A program made the translations under genes and the position numbers. From Lysobacter_F sp035645555 (lineage in GTDB: Bacteria; Pseudomonadota; Gammaproteobacteria; Xanthomonadales; Xanthomonadaceae), in the NCBI GenBank assembly GCA_035645555.1, contig DASQMI010000066.1, positions 1 through 46,957 on the forward strand: a stretch of 46,957 nt of DNA, given 5' to 3'. Shown in pieces: positions 42,201 through 46,957 of this stretch; the first letter of the stretch is position 1; every line of letters begins with the position of its first letter. The notes beneath the pieces were generated by a model. That model made no database searches. It was given only the letters and a program-made list of their open reading frames with translations, and was not told the origin of the DNA.

Positions 42201-42935
42201 GAAATCCTCCGGCAGCACGATCTGCAACGCGAGCGGGTCGACGTCCACCGACGCCGACGACTCCACCGTCTCGGCGATCGTCTTGAAGCCCACCCAGCGC
42301 CCGGTGTAGCGGCTCATCGCCCAGCCGATCAGGCCGAGGTCGAGGATCTCCTGCACGCCGGCCGGATTCAGCACCGGCATCATCGCGCTGACGAACTCGT
42401 GCTCGGAGCCGTGCGGCAGGGTCGAGCTGCGGCAGGCATGGTCGTCGGCGGCGAGCGCCAGCACGCCGCCGTGCTTGGACGTGCCGGCGGCGTTGGCGTG
42501 CTTGAACACGTCGCCGCAGCGGTCCACGCCCGGGCCCTTGCCGTACCACATGCCGAACACGCCATCGACGGTGGCGCCGGGGAACAGGGTGGTCTGCTGC
42601 GTGCCCCAGACCATCGTCGCGCCGAGGTCCTCGTTGAGACCGGGGGTGAACTTCACCCCCGCCTGCTCGAGATGCTTGCGCGCGCGCCACAGTTCCAAAT
42701 CGAAGCCGCCGAGCGGGCTGCCGCGGTAGCCGGAGATGAAGCCCGCGGTGTTGAGCCCCAGCGCCTGGTCGCGCAGCCGCTGCATCAGCGGCAGCCGCAC
42801 CAGCGCCTGCACGCCGGACAGGTAGATGCGGCCCTGCAGGCGGGTGTACTTGTCCTCGAGCGTGTAGCCCGGATCGGCGAGGGAGCGGGCGAGGTCGGCG
42901 GAGGCCGGGGAGCTGAGTTCGGCGGTGCTGGTCAT
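39261..42935 (-). CDS. Fused indolepyruvate ferredoxin oxidoreductase family protein
   Basis: Oxidative decarboxylation of aryl or branched 2-oxo acids to acyl-CoA with ferredoxin as acceptor, cytoplasmic. The 1224-residue protein fuses all parts. The pyrimidine/CoA region is N-terminal (GFISGYRGSPLGG). The TPP part holds HYCSGCPHN, GGIGCHYM and GDGTYFHSG. A cysteine-rich stretch near 650 (CEGCGDCGKKSFC, SNCNKDFSCVNGFCPSF) likely binds Fe-S. The gamma domain starts near 735 (ITGVGGTGVV) and is followed by a C-terminal extension. ATG 42935 begins the family-like sequence. Such fused forms are common in aerobic proteobacteria. It is divergent from zwf. Confidence 0.9.
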   Translation of the reverse strand: MTSTAELSSPASADLARSLADPGYTLEDKYTRLQGRIYLSGVQALVRLPLMQRLRDQALGLNTAGFISGYRGSPLGGFDLELWRARKHLEQAGVKFTPGLNEDLGATMVWGTQQTTLFPGATVDGVFGMWYGKGPGVDRCGDVFKHANAAGTSKHGGVLALAADDHACRSSTLPHGSEHEFVSAMMPVLNPAGVQEILDLGLIGWAMSRYTGRWVGFKTIAETVESSASVDVDPLALQIVLPEDFELPPGGLNIRWPDPPLEQEMRLHQYAVKAAQAFARANRIDRVVIDSPNPRLGIITTGKSYLDVLQALEYLGLDARACADLGIRVYKVAMTWPLEPVGLRRFVQGLTDIVVVEEKHAFIESQMKEQMYNWPERPSIVGKYDEAGEWILPSTSELTPARIARVIARRIQKFHNSEHIENVLRWMAEKESELALPRAQFPRVPHYCSGCPHNTSTVVPDGSRALGGIGCHYMVTWMDRSTDTFTHMGGEGVTWAGQAAFTQTKHVFQNLGDGTYFHSGSLAIRQAIAAGVNITYKILYNDAVAMTGGQPVDGVLSVPQIAHQVRAEGVQTIVVLSDDIAKWSDPSIFPGGVEFFDRKELDAVQKRLRETPGVTVLIYDQTCATEKRRRRKRGKMVDPQKRVLINSLVCEGCGDCGKKSFCVSVLPKETEFGRKREIDQSNCNKDFSCVNGFCPSFVTVEGGKLRKQKGSNAKDRLGNLPMPQLPALDKPWNILITGVGGTGVVTIGALLGMAGHLEGKGASVLDQTGLAQKGGAVTTHVRIANTPADIHAVRIAAGEADLVLGCDMVVVNDYWALSKVRADRTQVVLNSYEAMPGTFTTRPDMKFPAADIVAAVRTALGGRDPLQVDATQLATALLGDAIATNLFMLGYAWQQGLVPVTLEALMRAIELNGAAVEMNRTAFAWGRLAAVDMRAVLDAAGLAPSTPSTGNALELPVLKPGEWEGHEWGANVAPKPVRETDELRHVPSHGAGEVAFLPLDDVRLSRSLDEVIARRVAFLTDYQNAAYAKRYADLVAKVRAVESAKAPGSTDLTEAVARYAFKLMAYKDEYEVARLYTSGEFQRRLAQQFEGDFTLKFHLAPPLLAKKDAEGRLIKREYGPWVFTAFKLLAKLRGLRGTKLDIFGYTEERRTERRLIEQYFAGVERLLAKLDAGNLRLAVEIASIPEHIRGYGHVKEAHLHKAQRREAELWAQWERGAPAVAQAA

Positions 42936-43162
42936 GGCGGGCGCGGCGCTCGGGGCGCGGTGGCGGCAGGGAGCGTCGAAGCGGCCCGGGAACACGCACG
43001 GGCCGGACAAAGACGCGGAATTGTAGCAGCCGGGCCGGGCGCGCCTGCCGGCACCCGGGTTCCCACCCTCGCCCGTGCTGCAAACGTATGCACGCACCCG
43101 GCGCGGTAGCGCGCGCGGTGCGCTGGTATGTTCAGCGGCCCGGCTTCGACCCACGAGTCTCC

Positions 43163-44632
43163 GTGAGCCCCGCGCCCGCATTCGACGCGTTCGACCTGAT
43201 CATCTTCGGCGGCACCGGCGACCTCGCCCTGCGCAAGCTGCTGCCCGCGCTGTTCTACCGCTACGCCGACGGCCAGATCGGCCCCGCCACGCGGCTGTAC
43301 GGACTGGCGCGCGACACCCTGAGCGACGACGACTACCGCGCGCGGGTGCGCGCCGCGCTGCAGAACACGCTGGCCCAAGACGCGCGCGCGGCCGCCGCGC
43401 TCGACGGCTTCCTCGCGCTGCTGCGCTACCGCACGATCGACCTCACCTCCGACGCCGGCTGGCCGGAACTCTCCGGCGAGCTCGGCGGCTGCGACCGCGT
43501 GCAGGTGTTCTACCTCGCGGTCGGCCCCGACCTGTTCGGGCACGTCGGCGACCGCCTGCAGCGCCACGGGCTGGCGCGCGCGTGCACGCGGGTGGTGGTG
43601 GAGAAGCCGATCGGCCGCGACGCCGCGTCGGCGGCGGCGATCAACGACGCGCTCGGGCGGGTGTTCGCCGAGTCGCAGATCTTCCGCATCGACCATTACC
43701 TCGGCAAGGAAACGGTCCAGAATCTGACCGCGCTGCGCTTCGCCAACGCGCTGTTCGAGCCGCTGTGGAAGGCCGAGCACATCGACCACGTGCAGATCAC
43801 CGTCGCCGAGACGGTCGGGCTGGAACGCCGTGCCGGCTATTACGACCGCTCCGGCGCGTTGCGCGACATGGTGCAGAACCACATGCTGCAGCTGCTGTGC
43901 CTGGTGGCGATGGAGCCGCCGGCGTCGCTGCAGGCCGACGCCATCCGCGACGAGAAGCTGAAGGTGCTGCGCGCGCTGAAGCCGATCGACGTGCGCAACG
44001 CGGCGCAACTGACCGTGCGCGGCCAGTACCGCGCCGGTGCGGTGAACGGCCAGGCGGTCGCCGGCTATCTCGACGAGCTCGGCCGCACCGACTCGCGCAC
44101 CGAGACGTTCGTCGCGCTCAAGGCCGAGGTCGCAAACTGGCGCTGGGCCGGCGTGCCGTTCTACCTGCGCACCGGCAAGCGGCTGGCCACCCGGGTCTCG
44201 GAGATCGTGATCCACTTCCGCGCCGTGCCGCATTCGATCTTCGGCGAGCAGGGGCTGACGCCGAACCGCCTGGTGCTGCGCCTGCAACCGGACGAGGGCG
44301 TGACCTTGTGGATCACCAACAAGGTGCCTGGCCCGGGCGGCCTGCGCCTGCGCGAGGTGCCGCTGGACATGAGCTTCGCCGAGACGTTCGGCGGCGAGCG
44401 CCACCCGGACGCGTACGAGCGCCTGCTGATGGACGTGGTGCGCGGCAACCCGATGCTGTTCATGCGCCGCGACGAGGTGGAGGCGGCGTGGGCGTGGATC
44501 GATCCGATCCGCGCGGCATGGGAAACCAGCGGCGATGCGCCGAAGTCGTACACCGCCGGCACCTGGGGTCCGTCGGCGGCGGTGGCGCTGATCGAGCGCG
44601 ACGGCCGCACCTGGGCCGACGACGCCGCATGA
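43163..44632 (+). CDS. zwf: Glucose-6-phosphate 1-dehydrogenase
   Basis: Oxidises glucose-6-phosphate to 6-phosphogluconolactone with NAD(P)+, the entry to the Entner-Doudoroff and pentose phosphate routes. The 489-residue protein has the nucleotide motif GGTGDLALRK and the catalytic RIDHYLGKE followed by TVQNLTALRFAN. The end is normal (TWGPSAAVALIERDGR). GTG 43163 gives ten residues before DLIIFGG, as in E. coli Zwf; an ATG at 43088 would add 25 atypical residues. It is the first gene of zwf-edd-eda. A pgl gene, often placed after zwf, is missing from this slot. Confidence 0.95.
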   Translation: MSPAPAFDAFDLIIFGGTGDLALRKLLPALFYRYADGQIGPATRLYGLARDTLSDDDYRARVRAALQNTLAQDARAAAALDGFLALLRYRTIDLTSDAGWPELSGELGGCDRVQVFYLAVGPDLFGHVGDRLQRHGLARACTRVVVEKPIGRDAASAAAINDALGRVFAESQIFRIDHYLGKETVQNLTALRFANALFEPLWKAEHIDHVQITVAETVGLERRAGYYDRSGALRDMVQNHMLQLLCLVAMEPPASLQADAIRDEKLKVLRALKPIDVRNAAQLTVRGQYRAGAVNGQAVAGYLDELGRTDSRTETFVALKAEVANWRWAGVPFYLRTGKRLATRVSEIVIHFRAVPHSIFGEQGLTPNRLVLRLQPDEGVTLWITNKVPGPGGLRLREVPLDMSFAETFGGERHPDAYERLLMDVVRGNPMLFMRRDEVEAAWAWIDPIRAAWETSGDAPKSYTAGTWGPSAAVALIERDGRTWADDAA

Positions 44633-44730
44633 GCGGTTCATCCGTCGGCTTGCGTTCGGCCGCCGCCGCCCCTACACCGACCGGGCTGCGCGCAGCACAC
44701 CCGTCCGCTTCGAGTCCCCGTTCCGCATGA
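44629..44730 (+). CDS. 33-residue mini-ORF bridging zwf and edd
   Basis: The frame opens with ATG overlapping the zwf stop (ATGA, 44629-44632) and closes with TGA overlapping the edd start (ATGA, 44727-44730), filling the gap exactly. The peptide (MSGSSVGLRSAAAAPTPTGL and 13 more, ending SPRSA) is Ala/Ser/Pro-rich and unlike 6-phosphogluconolactonase. It may couple translation of edd to zwf, since edd has no clear ribosome site. Translation is unproven. Confidence 0.22.
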   Translation: MSGSSVGLRSAAAAPTPTGLRAAHPSASSPRSA

Positions 44731-46544
44731 GCCTGCATCCCGTCGTCTCCGACGTCACCGCCCGTATCGTCGAGCGCAGCCGCGCATCGCGCGCGCGTTA
44801 TCTCGCGCAGATCGCCGCTGCCGCCGACGCCGGTCCGAAGCGCGCACGGCTGAGCTGCGGCAACCTCGCGCACGGTTTCGCCGCCTGTGGCGTCGACAAG
44901 CCGGCCCTGCGCGGCAACGTCGCGCCCAACATCGGCATCGTCACCGCGTACAACGACATGCTCTCCGCGCATCAGCCGCTGGAGCGCTTCCCCGAGCTGC
45001 TCAAGCAGGCCGCACGCGAGGTCGGCGCCACCGCACAGGTGGCGGGCGGCGTGCCGGCGATGTGCGACGGCGTGACCCAGGGCCGCGCCGGCATGGAGCT
45101 GTCGCTGTTCTCGCGCGACGTGATCGCGCTGTCCACCGCGGTGGCGCTGTCGCACGACATGTTCGACGCCGCGCTGTACCTGGGCGTGTGCGACAAGATC
45201 GTGCCGGGGCTGCTGATCGGCGCGCTGCGCTTCGGCCACCTACCGGCGATCTTCGTGCCGGCCGGGCCGATGCCGTCGGGCCTGCCGAACGACGAGAAAT
45301 CGCGCGTGCGCCAGCGCTACGCCGAAGGCAAGGCCACCCGCGAGGAACTGCTGGAGGCCGAGGCGCAGAGCTACCACGGGCCCGGTACCTGCACGTTCTA
45401 CGGCACCGCCAATTCCAACCAGATGCTGATGGAGCTGATGGGCCTGCACCTGCCGGGCAGCAGCTTCGTCCATCCGAACACGCCGCTGCGCGACGAGCTC
45501 ACCCGCGAGGCCGCGCGCCGCGTCGCGCAGATCACCGCGCTCGGCGACGACTACCGCCCGATCGGCCGCATCGTCGACGAACGCGCGATCGTCAACGGCG
45601 TGGTCGGCCTGCACGCCACCGGCGGTTCCACCAACCACCTGCTGCACCTGATCGCGATGGCGGCCGCCGCCGGCATCGACCTGCGGCTGGAAGACTTCGA
45701 CGCGCTCTCGCGCGTGGTGCCGCTGCTGGCACGCGTGTATCCCAACGGCAGCGCGGACGTGAACCATTTCCATGCCGCCGGCGGCTTGGGGTACCTGATC
45801 GGCGAGCTGCTCGATGCCGGGCTGCTGCACGGTGACGTCGAAACGATCGCCGGTTCCGGCCTGGAGCGCTACCGCGCCGAAGCCAGGCTCGGCGGCGGCC
45901 GCGTGGTGTACGCACCGGCGCCTCGTACCAGCGCCGATCCCGACGTGCTGCGCCCGGTGCGCGAGCCGTTCCGTCCCGACGGCGGTCTGCGCGTGCTCGC
46001 CGGCAACCTCGGCACCGCGGCGATCAAGGTGTCCGCCGTGCCGGAGGATCGTTGGGTGATCGAAGCGCCGTGCCGCGTGTTCCACGATCAGAGCGAGGTG
46101 AAAGAGGCATTCGGCCGTGGCGAGCTGGAGCGCGACGTGGTCGTGGTGGTGCGCTTCGAGGGCCCGCGCGCGAACGGCATGCCGGAGCTGCACCAGCTGA
46201 CCCCGCTGCTGGGCGTGCTGCAGAAGCGCGGGCATCGCGTCGCGCTGGTGACGGATGGCCGCATGTCGGGCGCTTCGGGACAGGTGCCGGCGGCGATCCA
46301 CGTCACTCCGGAAGCAGCGGTCGGCGGGCCGATCGCAAAGCTGCGCGACGGCGACGTGGTGCGGGTGGATGCGGTAGCGGGCACGCTGGCCGCGCTCGTC
46401 GACGAGGCCGAGTTCGCCGCGCGCCCTGCGGCGCAGGCGGATCTTTCGCATCATGAGCACGGCATCGGCCGCGACCTGTTCGCGCTGTTCCGCCGCGCCG
46501 CCGGCCCGGCCGACCGCGGCGCCAGCGTGTTCGACATGGCCTGA
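44727..46544 (+). CDS. edd: 6-phosphogluconate dehydratase
   Basis: Entner-Doudoroff enzyme turning 6-phosphogluconate into KDPG; a 4Fe-4S member of the IlvD/Edd family. The 605-residue protein matches Edd throughout: RLSCGNLAHGFAA, NIGIVTAYNDMLSAHQP, GGVPAMCDGVTQG, GTCTFYGTANSNQMLMEL, NGVVGLHATGGSTNHLLH and TDGRMSGASGQVPAAIHV. Length equals the family norm. ATG 44727 has no obvious Shine-Dalgarno, and its ATGA overlaps the stop of an upstream mini-ORF. eda follows after 20 bp. Confidence 0.97.
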   Translation: MSLHPVVSDVTARIVERSRASRARYLAQIAAAADAGPKRARLSCGNLAHGFAACGVDKPALRGNVAPNIGIVTAYNDMLSAHQPLERFPELLKQAAREVGATAQVAGGVPAMCDGVTQGRAGMELSLFSRDVIALSTAVALSHDMFDAALYLGVCDKIVPGLLIGALRFGHLPAIFVPAGPMPSGLPNDEKSRVRQRYAEGKATREELLEAEAQSYHGPGTCTFYGTANSNQMLMELMGLHLPGSSFVHPNTPLRDELTREAARRVAQITALGDDYRPIGRIVDERAIVNGVVGLHATGGSTNHLLHLIAMAAAAGIDLRLEDFDALSRVVPLLARVYPNGSADVNHFHAAGGLGYLIGELLDAGLLHGDVETIAGSGLERYRAEARLGGGRVVYAPAPRTSADPDVLRPVREPFRPDGGLRVLAGNLGTAAIKVSAVPEDRWVIEAPCRVFHDQSEVKEAFGRGELERDVVVVVRFEGPRANGMPELHQLTPLLGVLQKRGHRVALVTDGRMSGASGQVPAAIHVTPEAAVGGPIAKLRDGDVVRVDAVAGTLAALVDEAEFAARPAAQADLSHHEHGIGRDLFALFRRAAGPADRGASVFDMA

Positions 46545-46564
46545 CGCCCACTTCCGCGGATCGC

Positions 46565-46957
46565 ATGGACACCAAGCAACGCCAGCTCGCCGACCTGTTC
46601 GCGCTCGCGCCGGTCATCCCGGTGGTGGTGATCGACGACGCCGCGCTCGCCGTGCCGATGGCGCGTGCGCTGGTGGCTGGCGGGCTGTCGGCGATCGAGA
46701 TCACCCTGCGCACGCCGGCGGCGCTGGAGGCGGTGCGCGCGATCGCGCAGGACGTCGAGGGCGCGGTGGTCGGCGTCGGCAGCGTACGCGTGGCGGCGGA
46801 TTTCCATGCCGCCGAACGCGCCGGCGCGCGCTTCGCGGTGTCGCCCGGCAGCACGCCGGCGCTGGTCGCCGCCGCGCAGGCGAGCGCGCTGCCGTGGCTG
46901 CCGGGCGCGGCCACCGCCAGCGAGGCGATGGCGCTGGCCGAGCACGGCTTCAGCCAC
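46565..46957 (+). CDS. eda: KDPG aldolase (3' end outside window)
   Basis: Cleaves 2-keto-3-deoxy-6-phosphogluconate to pyruvate and glyceraldehyde-3-phosphate. The 131 codons present match Eda: PVIPVVVIDD, MARALVAGGL, the catalytic-Glu motif IEITLRTP, VGVGSV, FAVSPGSTP and LPGAATASE. The window stops at EHGFSH, just before the Schiff-base Lys expected in the next few residues, so catalysis cannot be checked. It is 20 bp after edd, third gene of the operon. Confidence 0.93.
   Translation, partial: MDTKQRQLADLFALAPVIPVVVIDDAALAVPMARALVAGGLSAIEITLRTPAALEAVRAIAQDVEGAVVGVGSVRVAADFHAAERAGARFAVSPGSTPALVAAAQASALPWLPGAATASEAMALAEHGFSH

Noticed and set aside
44629..44730. Bridge ORF considered as a remnant of pgl
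   Set aside because: The peptide has no resemblance to 6-phosphogluconolactonase motifs, so decay of pgl cannot be claimed from it.

Overview
The window is about 47 kb of very GC-rich DNA with strong third-position GC bias. The gene content points to the Xanthomonadaceae/Lysobacteraceae (Xanthomonas, Lysobacter or Luteimonas relatives): Rho with a disordered Arg/Gly-rich N-terminus, a YcgL protein, two secreted S9 peptidases, a bphO-bphP phytochrome pair, ketosynthase/chain-length-factor/halogenase genes of aryl-polyene (xanthomonadin) type, a zwf-edd-eda Entner-Doudoroff operon, and a C-rich-loop small RNA downstream of polA. I see no phage, transposase, rRNA, tRNA or CRISPR.

Layout. 1-8.3 kb: rho (5' end outside the window) with its terminator, a membrane GGDEF cyclase, a Kef-type K+ efflux system, and a 1092-residue membrane ankyrin protein overlapping ycgL. 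8.3-14.3 kb: a short-Q-loop cytochrome bd oxidase operon, a secreted S9 peptidase and hemF. 14.3-17.9 kb: a gene-poor stretch of inverted repeats and a probable sX13-like small RNA, then polA and a DUF2782 lipoprotein. 18.0-25.3 kb: a photosensory locus with a PAS/LOV-GGDEF-EAL protein, uvrD, and a heme oxygenase-bacteriophytochrome pair whose phytochrome has no output domain. 25.5-29.7 kb: dipeptidyl aminopeptidase IV, a REP-like inverted repeat and a secreted DUF885 protein. 29.7-35.6 kb: a YdcF-like protein and the four-gene aryl-polyene segment (KS, CLF, glycosyltransferase, flavin-dependent halogenase), then a 2H-phosphoesterase-like protein. 35.7-39.2 kb: a KGG-repeat stress protein, the clsB-ybhP pair and a glycine-zipper protein. 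39.3-47 kb: a fused indolepyruvate:ferredoxin oxidoreductase, then divergent zwf, edd and eda (eda runs off the right edge).

How the genes work together. The zwf-edd-eda run forms the Entner-Doudoroff route, without pgl in the usual slot. BphO supplies biliverdin to BphP. LOV-GGDEF-EAL and the GGDEF cyclase control c-di-GMP. The bd oxidase and hemF both concern heme and oxygen. The secreted peptidases suit a proteolytic life style. The points most worth following up are the C-rich-loop RNA, the red- and blue-light receptor locus with an output-less phytochrome, and mini-ORFs that link cistrons through ATGA overlaps in two operons.
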